64,000 nucleotides of DNA from Melanocharis versteri (Eukaryota > Chordata > Aves > Passeriformes > Melanocharitidae). Of this stretch, positions 50,701-64,000 are shown piece after piece (positions within the stretch are counted from its first letter, which is position 1; each line of letters opens with the position of its first letter). The notes beneath the pieces were generated by a model. It saw nothing but the letters and a program-made list of their open reading frames with translations. It did no database searches and had not been told where the DNA came from. Position numbers and translations under genes: made by a program. Location: assembly GCA_013397845.1 (NCBI GenBank), contig VZTG01000483.1:372001-436000 (forward strand), in the 5' to 3' direction.

Positions 50701-53700
50701 CCCGGGCAGGAAAAGCTCACAAAGAAGGAAGCAGCAGTATCCAATTTCTGCCCTTCCTGCCCCAGTGAAAATCGCACTGAGGGTTCACAGGAAATGGTAA
50801 GGTAGAATTTTGAGATGAATTTTGCATTCTTCTTTGTCTTTCCACCTGACACTTCACTGTATCACATTGCCTGTATCCCTTGATCCTGATTTATTACAAC
50901 TTAAGGCCACTAATTAAAGAAGATGAGGTAGCAGTGACAATGTATCCCTAAAACATTAATTCGGAACCCCCTGGTCAGTGGCACATTCCTGACTGCAATA
51001 AAGGAAGGCTGTGAGTGCATTCAAAACCACCCCTGGGAATTGCTTCAGTCTGTAAAGAAACCCTGGTCAAAACAGGTCCAAGAACACAGGTATCTTTGTC
51101 TCAGACTAAAGTCCACTCTGCACATCCTAAGAAAGCGGCAAGAGAATCACTCCTGCTAAACAGGCACATACAGGCTGATAAGTGCATCTCAAAGCTTGAG
51201 GGCCACATTTACAAACCATGCTAAAAATAAGGATTTAATTTTTGTAATCTATGTTTTTAAATGATACTTTATTTACTGTAATAAACACTTCAAGCTACAA
51301 GCATAAGTGGATTTTTTTTTCCCAAAGCTTAACTGATACCTGGTTAAAACTGTTACCAAGATTACCATTTTACCCAGTATCACTTTTTAGGATATATTCT
51401 CTGCAAGTCCAGATTTACCCATTACCAACGCCTGAAATCATTAATCTTCTTTTTCTATCATAGATAGTTTAGCTACCTTTTGAAAATAACTCAGACACCC
51501 ACAGACCAAGTTGCTTTCTAGCAAACATAACATATGCTGCTGCAACAGTGACAAAAAGAAATGTGGAACAGGAAAGACACTTACTTTCTCCTCCATCTTC
51601 TTTTTCTCCTCACTAGATTTGTTTGAAAGTTGTTTTACAATTTCACTGAGTTGTAATTCCTTGTTCTCAGCTGCTGCAATCTTTCGCTCAAGCTCCTCGA
51701 GGTGGGATGCTGATCTTTCTGAAATGTGAGGTTGCAGTGGTGGGCTCTCATACTGTGGTTGCTTATGAAAAGAAATAAAATAATCACACAAATGAAAACA
51801 CACTGTACTTGAACTGCAGATCAGAAAATAGTCTTGCATTTTTTTTTCGCTGTCAGGAAGGGTGGGGTTTGATTTTTCAAACATTAAAATATGTGGCAAC
51901 GGCATGTGTTTCAGGAATCTGGAGCAGAAAGAGAAAGAAGCTGGACACCTTTACACACATACAAATGCTGAAGAACATTGTGTGGCCACTTTCCCCCTCA
52001 GATTTATGGAAGATGTGTGATTTTTCTCGCAAAATAAATCCCTATAAATGCAGACAAAAAGCATTTTCAAAACAAACCACTGCCACTGCATTATCATACC
52101 ATCTCCTGGGAAGAAAAACACTATAAAATGGCTATGAATACACTGAAGTAAGAGACACTTTAATCTCAAGACCCTCCTAAAACAGAACATCAGTACTAGT
52201 CAAACCTCAGAGCTATCACTCCTGGGGTGAGAACGGTGCAGGAACAAGCCAGAGACCAGAGCTACAGCCAGAAGGCAGGTCTCCTATCTTTTGTTCTGTA
52301 TACCAAAACTTCCATCTTCACTGCCCAGAGACAGACAAGCACAAAATGGAAGCCAGCTGCACGTGGGATGAAAAAGGAGATGCATCCCATTAGGCTTTCA
52401 ATTTCAAGATTTTTTTAATAACATAAATTGATTATCTTTTAAAATGCTGTCTGTATAATTTCTTTAACTAGTGACATTCCTTCAGCAAAGTATTAAGAGA
52501 TTAAAACCTTCATTAAACTAGATTTGCTTTTATAAATCATCTTATAGAAGGCACACAAATCAAGCAGAAACCCAAATACATTATAAACTTTCAAGCTTCT
52601 TTAAATTATGAAAGAGGAATGCACCTGCTGCTTTATTTGAAGCGTAACATACTAAGACATGTGCACTAAGTTTTCAGTTTCTGTGATATTGTTTCTTTTG
52701 TTTGATTGGCTGGGTTTTTTGTTCAAATCTTCTCCCCTGCCCCTCTAAAAAAATAAAAATTCTTAAACTGAACAGATTTTAAAGTATTTTGTAAAAGAAG
52801 ATAACAGCAAGAAAAGCCACATTCTTAGATGTCTCAAAAAGTCTCTGTGTACCTAACTTCACACTGAGGCTCCACTTGAATTTCCCTGCTGTCACACAAA
52901 CCACATTCTCACCTGATGTACAGCCGTGTTATTCCAAGTACACAAATAATGTCATGCTGAAGTACCCTAGCTGAGATCCTAGTGCAGTGTTTGTGACAGA
53001 AAAAGATAACATAATAAAAGAGGGACAGAAAAGTTATTTCTCTGCATATCCGCCTTTAACACTCCCTTGCTGCACGGCCTTTTAGATAGGCCAAGGCCTG
53101 GAGATGTGCTAGAAGCAGCCACAGCTCTCACACTGATCTGCATTTCTTGGTGAACCTTTGCTACCTCATCCTTATGTGACTTGATACCTGTGCTAGTTAG
53201 ATGAGAATTAGAACAAGTATACTCAAAATACCCCCAGATACTCCCTTTCAGACTAAGCGCTCCCTAGGAGCACTAGCCCATATCCTTTCCAGGTGTCTTG
53301 TCAAAAGGTATTCCACCAGTCTGTCTGCCTTCTCACACCTCCTCCATCTATTCTATCCAAAAAGTCTAACCATCCTTTGGGCAGTACCTCCTCCTCTTCA
53401 GAAAACCTCTCATTAGCCATTTTCAGATGCTCTCCTATCAAACTATTTTCTCTCCTATCATCTCCCTGTAGGACTACCACACATGCATGCTGTTAAACCC
53501 TTACTCTTACAGTGTCACAATCCCTCATTGCTATCTCATTTTTATCAGACTTCAAGTCTGCACAAAGTTTTAACAGGACTTAGATTTCTGCAAACATAAG
53601 GTAAACTACAACATTTCGAGGGTATTCTCTATACAATTCACAGCTATGCAATTACATAGCCATCAGTAATCACAAAAGCTCTACATTTTGGCCTGCAGAG

Positions 53701-56700
53701 AATTGCGAACATGCTTTTAGGTGCCAGTTACTGGGCGGTGGAAAGCTTTGCTGAAAGAAAAGTATTCATCCTACCTGTAAGCTGGTCAGGTAGGGCTCTT
53801 CGCAGTTCACAAGATGGCTCAGTCTTGCATGTTGAGCTCGTATTTCATTCTCCCTTATCTTCTGATGTAAATTGTTAATTTGCTGATTTTGCCTGTAATA
53901 CACAAATTTAATTTGAAAAAAAAAAAAAAAGGAATGGAACAGAGATTAGAAAAACAGAGATCTTAAGACTTATACCGAAGAACAAATTAACAATGGTATT
54001 CAACTATCCTGGATCTACACTAGCTGTGGGCTTTTTCCCACTGCAGCCAGACTGTAACTGTAGAAAGACAATTTGAAAACTCTATCAGTTTTGTGTGGGT
54101 TGAGGGAGGCTTCTGTTGCCATTTGCTGCTAGGGCTGGAAGTATAAGCAAGGAAAAGCATACAGAAAGCAGAACAAAACCAAACAAAAATGGCACCTTCA
54201 TTTTACTTCGATTTCTCCTGCTTGGCCCCTCTCTTTACCAGAGCTGACTTTTGACAAAAGTTGAAGAGATTTACAAATCAAGGGGAACAGAAAGAACTTA
54301 AGAGGAAAAGGCCATTACATAAGATAGTCAGCACAGCTTTCCTGCAAGGTCTTGCTTTTTGCTTTGCTTAAGATTTTCTCAATCAACTGCTTTACATAAG
54401 ATGTACCTTGCCCTAGGGTAAAATACTGCACTGTGAGCTAAACAAGTACTGTGCACCAACTGCTTGGCCAGTGTACAACAGAAACAGTATCAGCATTGTA
54501 TCACTATTTAATTATATCACAAATTATATCACTGTATAAATCATTACTGCGTTTGAACTAGGCAGGACTGCAGGGCAAACACGCCAGGTCTCTGCCGCAG
54601 CCCAAGTCACAGCCCCACGGGGTGTGCAGTAACTCTCCATGGAGCAACAGGCACCTCAAAACCTGACCCCAGAGTGCAGCTGTCAGCACCCACCAGAAAC
54701 ACACAGAGACCTTCTCAATAAACTTAAAACCAACTTTGTGCACTCTGTTAATTTTCACTTTTCCTTCTTTTTTATCCTAGGATAAATTTGCATACAAGCG
54801 TGATTTTTTTTGGTCAGAGTTTCACCTGTAAGCATGGAGCATGACTGGCTTTTCTGAAAACAATGAATAAGAAGAGAGCAAGTGAATGTACTTATGTGAC
54901 TCCATAGCAAGTCTTAAAATATTTTGTATCAGCACAGGTGATTTTGAGGCTTCCCTATTCCCTCCTACTATCCAGATGGAACAAACTTGTACAAATACAA
55001 AAGGAGCATGCGACACCGGAAGACTGCGTAAAGTTCTGGTTGTCACCTGTAAGATGGCACTACAAACAAAAAGCTTCCAACTAATTTTGGAAGATTAGGT
55101 AAAAGAATATGCTCTTAACTTATAAGAGACCTTATAGAAGCCCAAGAGTTTGTATAATCATATGAGAAAATATAAAGCCTCGACAACTTCTGCGCATGCC
55201 TGGTCACAGAGACCAATATTATCTAGTAAGACTTATCCAAACCTATGAATTGAAGCAAATTTTCGTTTTCTAACACCTTATTATTTCCTAGACAGATCTA
55301 TTAAACTTTCTTTGCCCCATGTGTTTTAAAATTATTTATCCACTTGTCACATACCCCTTGAAAGCACTGTATGATTTTCTGTTTACGGCTGATTGTAACT
55401 TTGCAGTGCCTTCCGTCCCAGGCAGGATTTCAAGAGTCTGAACACTACAGCCTGGAATATACGTTTTAAAATATTTTTGAACTACCAGTATAGTTTGAAC
55501 TACATTACCATATTTTCTTTCATAATCCTTTCCCTACCCTACCAAATCCCTGTTGGAGAAAATGCTAGACAAGTTAATCTGAGATGAGACAGATGAGACA
55601 GGGTTTAACTAGCTTGCTTCTTTTCACTCTGCAAAGCATGAAACTCTCCATCATTATATAACCTTGCCAACAAAACACACTCTAGGAATGTTTTAAGGCT
55701 GTGTAGACCTCACAACTTCTTCACATAACTGCCTCTATGAAAACAACATTAACCTCATGGCTCCCAGAAACAAACATTTTGCTGCATAACCAGAGACTTC
55801 GAGCTTTATTTAAAGGGAATTTAGAAAGTTCAGTTGCTCTCGAATACACAGGCTGCCTATTACAGTGGGAACACTGTCCCCAGAATCCTCCCTATTACCA
55901 ATCTATCAGCCCAGCACCTTAAAAAACCAAAATCAAATACAATCAGCCTTTAGCATTTAGGTGCCTCCAAGCTTCTGTCAAGCCCCTCAACCTTTAGTGC
56001 TTCCAGAAGCCATCCGAGTAGAAGTGGGCACAGGGCTCGGGGGAATCTGACAGGATCCCAGCCTTGAGACTTCAGTGCACAGAAACCAGACCCCACCTCA
56101 CACATCTGGGTTCAGTGAAAGTACTGCACCCAGGTACCACAGAAACTACTTTTCTTCACAACGTCCTTATTTTTTTCCCCGTAAGTGAGTGCTACCATTT
56201 TATGTTGACGGCAAAGGAAGAGTTACTGGTGTATTGTGTGAGTGCCATGGCACTTTTCACATGGTTTCATTCAGCTCCTTTGTTCAAAAGGAAAAACAAC
56301 TATTTTACTTAAAGTATCTGTCTGGACACATCCCTTCCCCTTACACTCAGACTAAAGTGGAAGAGAAGAGGAGGTAATACCCCGATCCGAAGTCATCAAC
56401 CAACCAAATGGACTCAGAGCTGAGAAGTTTGTTTAAAAAGAAAATTAATAAAAGTAAAAAAAACCCAACAACACAACCAACCAACAACAACAACAACCAC
56501 CAACCAAAAAAGCCCCAAACAAAACAAAATAAAAAGTCACAGAAGGCAAGAATAAAAAACATTCTTTTGGAAGGGACATTTTAGTGTTCCTTATTTAAAC
56601 TGATCTTGCAGAAGGAAATGGCATTACAAGATGCATAAAACTGTAAATATTCTATCCAATCAATTAATACAAACATGAGACTAGTAACATTGTTTTCACA

Positions 56701-59700
56701 AACACTTCTGACACAAATCTTTCCAGTTGTCCCTCAAGGTGTAATATTATTTCCAGAAACTGGGGGTGGCAGTGCAAAAACAAACAAAACAAGAATCTAA
56801 ACTCCTCTTGAGGTCAGAAAAGACCACCTGGTACACAGAAGACTGTTGCAGTTACCCACAGAAGAGTTCTGCACCAAAGACATCTTGTCTTTTTCTTCAG
56901 GTATAATGATTTAAAAGCTTTTTTTTTTCCTTCAGAAGCTACCTGCTTGCTATATTTTCATAATCTTTTTTTTTTTTAAATTTCACTGATACCCTGGACT
57001 ATGCCTTTTCACCCCATTTTTTGAATCTCCAGCCATTTATAAACAACCTGAGATCAAATCCTCCCTGTGCTGCTCCCAGGTACATTCTTTCTGAGAGAGC
57101 TCAGCAGATGTGACAGATTATCCAACATACAAGACTCAAGTAGCAGCTATGTGCTGCTCTATGGTCTGGACTGCCTTCAGAGACCAGCAATAATAAACTG
57201 CTTAATATACAAACTGCTTCTCCTTAAGTCTCAAAAATATTTGTATGACATAACTGACATCCACATAATTTTCTCACATTCACATAGGACAAGCATGGAC
57301 ACATGCTTATACAGACACTCACACATCCATTTGTCTGGAAATAAACCATTATTTCTTGAATCTGGCACCAGCTCACCCATTCTCCATAAGCTCACCTTAG
57401 CCCTTACTTACTGTAACATGAAAGAGCCTTTAGAAACCCACATCTGCCAGAGAAGCACTTCCTCCGCCCAACTTCTAAGTTATTCTTCTCAACTTCAATT
57501 TTTAAATTAGCAAAAATCTAAGTCCCACGCCCCAAGTCAAGGTACAGATCCAGTATCTTCAAACAATTCAGAGACTTTAGAATAGAGCTTCCTCCACCAT
57601 GGAAGGGACACTAGTAACTTCTTAAGAAACCTAATGGCAATTGATGCTTACCTTCAAAAGTCACAAGTTAACAAGAATTTGCTGCTTTAGGTGAAAATGA
57701 ACAGATTTCTTCAGAATCAGGATGCAAAATAAAATACATGGATCCCTCTGTATTGCAGATATAATTTATTCCATACTGCAGCTGGAGGTACACTGCTTTG
57801 TTTTGTTGCTTAAGCAGTTGGATACAAATTTTTATATGCCTTTGTTTTAGAGGCATGATCTCTTGGGACAAGAAGTCCAAACGTGCAGAGTACTGATAGG
57901 GAGAGAGATCCTTAGTACACAAAGTCCTAAAAACAATGTGAATACATTTTCCGGAATTCAGAAGATAATGCCAAAACTCCAACATCAGCAAAGTTCATGA
58001 GAAAGGATCTCAAATTTCCTATGCAATAAAGTAGTCTTTTTTTGTGAAATTGTTTCAAGTAAACCTTTCTTCCAGCCACAGCAGAACTTACCTTGAAGGG
58101 AAGATGGGCACACTACCTTTGGGAGTCAAGACGTGATCTCTGCTCTGGATGGACTGGTTTTTTGTGGTATTTTTGAATGACTTTTCTGAATTGCATAAAG
58201 TTTGAAATGCTTGCCTGACCCACAGGATGTGAGCTAGTGCTGAAGCAAGTCAGGCAAGAGCAGAGACAGCAACTCTACTTTCTCAAAAGCCTTGGGCTAC
58301 TTAATCAAGGGGGTGAGGAATGAGAGGGACACAGACACAAGTGTCTCTTCAGACAGGACTGCACTCTCCCTCCCAAGGTGGGAGCTCTTCAACTTCTGCA
58401 GTCTCCTGACAAAACTCTTGCACCTCCCCTGCTGTTCTCAGCTCTGCCAAATACTAGAACTTCTTAAAAATATTTAAATCTACACAATGCAAAATGGTTT
58501 AGCACGACTTCCACGAAGAAGTATCTGGGGCTACGGCTGACCAAAACTCCCCAATGTTTTACCACAAAAAGCAAACACCACACAACCACGGGCTGTGAGA
58601 GACAAGCGCTCAGCCTGAGGGGGGCCTCAGTGGCCAGTCTGGACACTTCAGGGAAGATGTGCTCATCAGCTGGAGACATCTCAAAGGATAACAAAAACTA
58701 CTTGATGCCTAGAAAACCTTACCTAGGAGGAAAGACTAAGTCATATTAGGAAAAATTTTCTAATGTTTGAGCTAATTAATCACCAAACTGCCCAACCCAG
58801 AAAGGCTGTAGAACATCTGGTACTGCAGATACCCATAGCGTAAGCATCTAGCGACAGCACTAAAACTTGTCTTCCCTAAGGTCTGGCAGTCAGGTTGAGT
58901 AAGCTTCCAGCCCTACATCCTCTCATTATTACCAAGATTTAGGCTATTAGACAAAAACCAATTTCATCAATGTTACTAGCATTCACATCTGAAAAAGTAA
59001 CCTTTTAGAACAGCTAAAATAATTACTCTGTAACAAAACCTTCCTGAACGTTTACCAGCTCAAGATACACAGAAGTCTCACCCTCAGGTTACCTGGGTGA
59101 TTGGTTGTGTTGGAAAAAGATAAAGGCGTCTTTTTCACACTTTTACTGGAAGCAAAGTGTATTTTACACAGCAAAGCACTCTGAGGAGGTTCCTCACAGC
59201 CCCACTCCCTGCACAGGACTCCCTGTTATACACACATGCACTCACCACCTAGGCGGTATAAAGCATCAGGTTCCTCAAAAATGACATCAAATTACCACTC
59301 CTGTGGATATGCTATTGCTGCAGATCTTAACAAGCCAACAGAAATTGAAAGAATTACAGCTTTATACTAGCATTAAAATAAACACTTATCAGAGCACACA
59401 CAGTTTGATGTCATCTACTGAAGCCAGGACAATTTGATACAAGACAAAGAAAATCTAATTCTCTTGTCTCAGTGAAAACATCTAATCCTAATCCAGATAT
59501 GGATTAAAAAGTTAATGATTTAGCAACTGTTTTAAGAATGTAAATGTTGTTACGCTCTGAGGGACAACAGCTATTCATTAAAATTATACTTCCAAATCTA
59601 CCTGTCCTTAAAAAGCTGTTGAAACGCTCTTACACTGTCTACAAGAGAACACTGCACGCACAGTGTTATTCCCAGCAGCTTGCATCATATGTCCAGCTAT

Positions 59701-62700
59701 TTGCCATTCATTCACGTACCTACTACAGGCAGCCCCTGCCACGCAAACTCCGCCAGGACCACACTAGAGACATCTACAGCTGCAGGTCAGTCTCAAGACA
59801 CATTCAGCACTGCACCAAACACTGCAGTTTGAGTGGTGTTAAAGTACTGAACAGAGGAGCAACATGAAGAATTAAAATGTGACGCGCTAATTTTCTAAAC
59901 CAATACAAACACTGTTGGCTCCCTCTGGTGCTAAATAAAATGCAGTGTTACATACTAAGCTGCCAGAGAAGTAAGGCAATGATATAATCCAATTATTTCG
60001 TACAGCAGGTGACAGACATAGTAGTAAGTGTTACAGCAGCAGATTTCCTCTTACAGACTAAATCCTTAAGTCCTCATTCGTGGCCTGTACCAACAGCTCT
60101 TATGTGGAGAAAACACAACAAACACCTTTAAGAAGTGCCATTGTGTTCTGGTACGCACACACAGAGCAGGCTTGCTTCCTTGCATCACATTTTCACTTCC
60201 TGAAAGTACAGTCTTCTCCTCATTCTATTAAGACCAGACTTAAAAAACATTTCAGTTTTTTACTGATTAAATTAGCAGTGACTCCTAGAGTAGTTTTAAA
60301 AAGCAAACCAAAACCGCTTTTAAACTCACTCATTTATGCTGCGCACTACTTAAATAAATCCTGAACAGATAAACACAAAACAAATCAATTTCATTTATCT
60401 ATTACTAAATCTGCTGTTCAACACAGCATATAGATCAAAAAAAATCAAGCTACCTGTTCTATTCACAGGCTCAAGTGGCTGTTTGGGATTTTAAAAACTT
60501 AAAAATACTTGAATTTCTAGTGACACACCAAAGTATCCAAATATTATGATTTACACTGTTAAGCATTATTCCTTGAATTGTTTTTATAACTATTGGAAAC
60601 TTACTTGCAACTATTCCTATCTGTTAGATTTCCAATGCAAAACAAGGAAGTTTAATAATCTAATCTGCAAGGGCTTAATTTTTTTGCCTTTTTGTCTTTG
60701 TGTGGAAAGAAGGGAAGCAAGCAGCATGTTTCACTTTACTTCTTCTGCTCTTCCTCCCTTTTTTAACAACATAAAGGTAGAACTGCTTAAAGATACTACC
60801 CTGTAGAGAGCATCCATTTCCTACTTATCAACAGATTTAAGCACTGCTATGCAGAACAAGGTGTGTGATGTTACTCTCCTCCACTTCCTCAGCAAGTGGG
60901 ACACCAGCACAATTCCCAACAAAAGAGTGTTTAACCTTAAAAAAAAAGTTTAATGACCCTGTGGGTGAACGGGAGGCTGGTGACAACGGCAAGACAGGGG
61001 AGTTCCCAGTGTGCCTCTTTTCATCCAGCTTTCCTCATACTTGCCAGCAGCAAACAGCTGGGTCTGGAGCACCGTGCCAGCTGCAGCCCCGCTCCTCTGG
61101 CTACCAGGCAGCAAGAGGTTAACCCATCTCTCCCAAGCTTCTGTCCCCTCGACTACCAGTTTGGAAACTCAGCATCTGACTTAAGGAGATTACACCTTTT
61201 AAAACTGCATGAAAACCACACGTACAAAGGGCCCTCTCAGCAAACACCTGCTACCTAACCTCAGTCAACAAATTAATTCCTCCTCCATTTCCCCAAAGCA
61301 TAAATTCTGTAATTTAACTACCACCATGCTGAATTAACTACACTTCAGCAAACTCTGTATTTTTATTTTAGGTCACTATTCCCAAACAAATTCACACTCT
61401 GAAAAGAAGTTTAAATTAAGCTCAGGAAGACTAAGAGCTGTAAGACTTAGGTTTACTCCTGAACACCATTCTAAAGCTCAGTGCAAGAAGACTTTGTGTT
61501 CCCATGTGTTAAATACAGGTAATATCACATTTTCACTTAGTGCCACTTTGTGCTTTGAAGAGAGATAGTGTTCACACTTAAGTCTTACTAACACCCCATC
61601 TAATAAGAAATGTAACACTAATGCTTTTTAATGGAGTTCTATTTTGCTTTTTAATGGAATTCTATTTCAAGGTTTTTGCACAGCAGACATGTATCATTTT
61701 ATTAATGAGTGAAACCAAAAGTATTTTTATTTGTCATAGAAAGCACTACCTCTTCTAAAAAAAAAAAAGAAAAAAAAATCAAACAATCTGTTATAAAAAC
61801 TTTGTAAATATGCAACATTTATTTGTACTAATCTTAAAAATACAAATCATCGATTTTAAATGTTTCTATTTCATTTTAAAATAACTTTGCAGGCAAATAT
61901 TCTGCTCAAACAGAAATTCAATATTCAAAGAAAAGTCTATTCTCTGATGTATTGTTACGCTCCATTATTACAAATTACAATGTTAGCACCAAGTATCTAC
62001 TTGAATATGTTACATCACTAAGTGGTCTGTTCCATTTCAATAGCTTCCAGAACGTATTTTGCCTTTTCAGCTGAATGAAAAGAAATTATCTAAACTGACC
62101 TCCGGTGAGAAATCCTGAAAGCGCTGTGTTCACAATCAGTAAGTCACAGAAAAGAAATTACTTGCACAAAAAAAGAACCAGCACACCGTCAATGGGTAAC
62201 AAGAAACAGCTTTTCTTCCTCCACATGGACAGTATCAAGTAACATAAGCAGGCAGCCAGGTTACAAACCGGCACTGCAGAAACTTCTCCCTTGACTGTAA
62301 ACACATTTCCAGCGTGAGAAGAGCAACACCACCATCATTTTAGCTGCCAGTGTGTAACAAGCCTTCATGTAGAGTGCAGAGGATGACAAGCCCAGCAGAG
62401 GCACTGAAGACCACCCCAGCCATCAAGGGCAATGCACCACAAACGCTGCTGACAGCTTGGGTCACAGGAGGTGGGCTGCAGGTTTGCTACTACAGCTTTA
62501 CCACTGACATAGCAAGCCTGAAAAAAACCACTCGAATTTAGATGGCCTTTAAGCAGCTGACCAAAAGGCTCTGACAGAGGGATGCAAACAACAGCTAAGG
62601 ATGTTTTCCATTTTAACTGCTTACCCCCTTGGGAGATCACCACCTCTGCAGGAGAGCTGGCAGAGTGGGATGGCGAGCCCACACCCCACTTCCTGAGTCC

Positions 62701-63642
62701 CATCTTTGCTGCAGCAGCAGGTAACACACTAACATCCTGCATCAACTGGGGAACCCAATGGCAACTTCCATCACTGAAATGCCGCCAGAGGTACTGGCCA
62801 GACCGCTAGGGGACAGAAACACCTTCCACCACTGCAATTCCTCACTCTGTTGCAATAGAGGAATGAACAGATCTTGCACAAGCATAATCCTCCTGGTACT
62901 AGAAACTTAACAGCAGTGAGTTGCTATTAAGGCCCATTCAGATTGACAGCAATTTTAATAAGAAGTTATGTATTTATTGACATACAGATTCTGGATTTAA
63001 TATTTTTTTATCTGAACAATTTGTATGAGGATTTGAATAGGATTTTACTGCTGAATATTACTATAAAGGCCAGTTTCTCAAAGCTTTATCAACTAGCTTC
63101 AAATACACTGCATTTCTGTACTTGCCATGGAAAAGAAAATCAGTGCAATGTAGCTGACCAGTTTTCATCTTGCAAGTCACTTCCAAGACCTTACATGCAG
63201 AAAGATGTCCTATACAAACCTGCAGCCTGGTAAGAAGCTGAGGGGAACCTGACAGCAGAACTGGCTGTTGAGCTCACTGCTCCTTTTCCACTCCAGAGGC
63301 CTTAAACCTCCTAAATACACTTCCAACTTTGTGTAAGACTTTAGGACAGCTGCCAGTCTTCTCTCCTAGCAGGATTAGCTCCTACATATCTGCGCATAAA
63401 TAGTGGCTGGACTGAAACCTAACAACTTTACTGAGTAAGTAGCTCTCCTGAAAGCCAGCTTTTACACTGTAGCTTTTCCTCCATCTAATCTCATGAATGC
63501 AGCAAGAGCTGGGTACTTACCGATCAATCACAAACTCCTTCTGTCTTAGCAGCCCCTCTTTAATTTTCATTAAAGATTCCCAGTTGCTGGAGTCCTGATA
63601 GCCGGTAGCTGGGTAACTTGAACGAGATGTTCCAGGCGAAAC
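41768..63642 (-). CDS. CEP85L: Centrosomal protein 85-like, C-terminal ten exons (5' end outside window)
   Basis: CEP85L is a pericentriolar coiled-coil protein; human variants cause a posterior-dominant lissencephaly. Exons in transcript order: 63521-63642, 53775-53892, 51585-51761, 49750-49902, 49315-49469, 47703-47820, 47333-47383, 43602-43709, 43017-43230, 41768-41931. All are GT-AG and in phase, giving 459 residues and a stop at 41768-41770. Recognisable segments are [94 protein letters not shown] and a terminus SDRYAQDMGDNCITQ. The [12 protein letters not shown] and GIRLPMLD segments and the NCITQ end favour CEP85L over its paralogue CEP85. The part shown is Lys/Glu/Gln-rich heptad coiled coil with no enzyme motif. 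The family is about 800 residues, so the N-terminal 40% is off the right edge. Confidence 0.95.
41932..53774 (-). other. CEP85L: CEP85L introns between the C-terminal exons
   Basis: The intervening stretches are 41932-43016, 43231-43601, 43710-47332, 47384-47702, 47821-49314, 49470-49749, 49903-51584 and 51762-53774. They are mostly AT-rich. A GC-richer patch lies at about 48040-48440 and another near 42670-42920. No repeat family, exon or RNA gene was recognised in them. A small AT-only inverted repeat sits at 46229-46251. Confidence 0.65.
56455..56535. repeat. A/C-rich (CAA) low-complexity tract
   Basis: Runs such as CAACAACAACAACAACCACC sit within a stretch almost free of T. It is simple-sequence DNA in an intron. 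Confidence 0.85.
58210..58258. repeat. 10-bp perfect inverted repeat with 29-nt spacer
   Basis: CTTGCCTGAC at 58210-58219 and GTCAGGCAAG at 58249-58258 can pair. The stem does not extend outward. It is probably chance or a relic of a small element. Confidence 0.7.
61623..61668. repeat. 23-bp tandem duplication
   Basis: GCTTTTTAATGGAGTTCTAT and its near copy GCTTTTTAATGGAATTCTAT follow one another directly. This is a recent-looking small duplication inside a CEP85L intron. Confidence 0.88.
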
Positions 63643-64000
63643 CTGCATAAAACAATTGTAGGATTAGCCCCCAGAACAGTGAAGGTAAATAATGTCCTAC
63701 ATATTATGGCATTTACAAAGTGGTTTGCTCCTACAGAAACCTAAGGACTGCTTCTCAGTTCAATTAAGATTTGCTTTATGTAAAACAATTGGATTTATAA
63801 ACAAGTTTCCTGGAACAAACTTCAGCCCAGCGTCATTAATTCTGTCATTTCTCTACTAAAGAATTCATAGCTCTGAAAGCAGTTTGGAAAGAAAAGCTCA
63901 CTTAGAATTTAACTACACCATCAAGAGGAAGACCACAAAATATTCATGTCCATCTGCTATCCTTGTAGCACTTCAAATAACAAGGCTCGGTAACTTCAGA
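63643..64000 (-). other. CEP85L: CEP85L intron, running off the right edge
   Basis: Upstream of the acceptor TATGCAG (minus strand, just above 63642). No further exon is visible to the end of the window. Confidence 0.75.

Larger units (their letters stand above)
53893..63520 (-). other. CEP85L: Large CEP85L intron (9.6 kb)
   Basis: The intron between the exon carrying the [11 protein letters not shown] segment and the upstream exon ending VIDR. It holds a (CAA)-type low-complexity run (56455-56535), an inverted repeat (58210-58258) and a 23-bp tandem repeat (61623-61668). Open frames of 100-147 residues occur at 57067-57510 and 62365-62745 but have no family features. PLN, which lies in a CEP85L intron in human, was not found here. 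Confidence 0.7.

Noticed and set aside
57067..57510. 147-residue open frame on the + strand
   Set aside because: It lies inside a CEP85L intron on the opposite strand, with no motif, no repeat match I know and no supporting structure. This is expected by chance in 64 kb.
62365..62745. 126-residue open frame on the minus strand
   Set aside because: It lies in a CEP85L intron in a GC-richer patch. It has no splice logic linking it to the neighbouring exons and no known domain.
53893..63520. Search for PLN (phospholamban), which lies within CEP85L in human
   Set aside because: No 52-codon PLN frame was seen on either strand. It is expected in a more 5' intron, off the right edge.
1..64000. CRISPR arrays, tRNA or rRNA genes, bacterial-type operons
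   Set aside because: None seen. The content is ordinary vertebrate genic and intergenic DNA.

Overview
The window is vertebrate nuclear DNA, almost certainly from a bird. It has compact multi-exon genes with GT-AG introns, and all four interspersed LINE copies I can name are CR1 (chicken repeat 1), the dominant avian LINE. An ERV-type LTR is also present. Nothing bacterial, no CRISPR array and no operon is visible.

Layout. (1) About 1-24.2 kb, + strand: the 3' three-quarters of MED23, the Mediator tail subunit 23 (CRSP3/Sur2). I resolved 19 exons from 3328 to the stop codon at 23569-23571. They join in frame to 3,237 nt (1,078 residues); the 5' exons lie off the left edge. (2) About 24.2-37.2 kb: a gene-poor interval with CR1 pieces, an assembly gap, a small tandem duplication around a single N, an LTR and a short CpG-rich block with a 13-bp minisatellite. 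(3) About 37.2-64 kb, - strand: the 3' half of CEP85L (centrosomal protein 85-like). I resolved ten coding exons from 63642 down to the stop at 41768-41770, joining in frame to 1,380 nt (459 residues). A long AT-rich putative 3' UTR follows, reaching to about 37.2 kb. The two genes are convergent.

The genes are not known to act together. MED23 connects transcription activators to RNA polymerase II through Mediator. CEP85L is a pericentriolar coiled-coil protein.

The strongest non-routine observations are four. MED23 contains a textbook U12-type AT-AC minor-spliceosome intron (17702-18774). Another MED23 intron holds a 74-nt near-perfect hairpin (5851-5924). MED23 and CEP85L are adjacent here although they are far apart on human 6q, and no ARG1 is seen in its expected place beside MED23. 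A segment of about 230 bp is duplicated directly inside the putative CEP85L 3' UTR. I did not find a novel multi-gene system.
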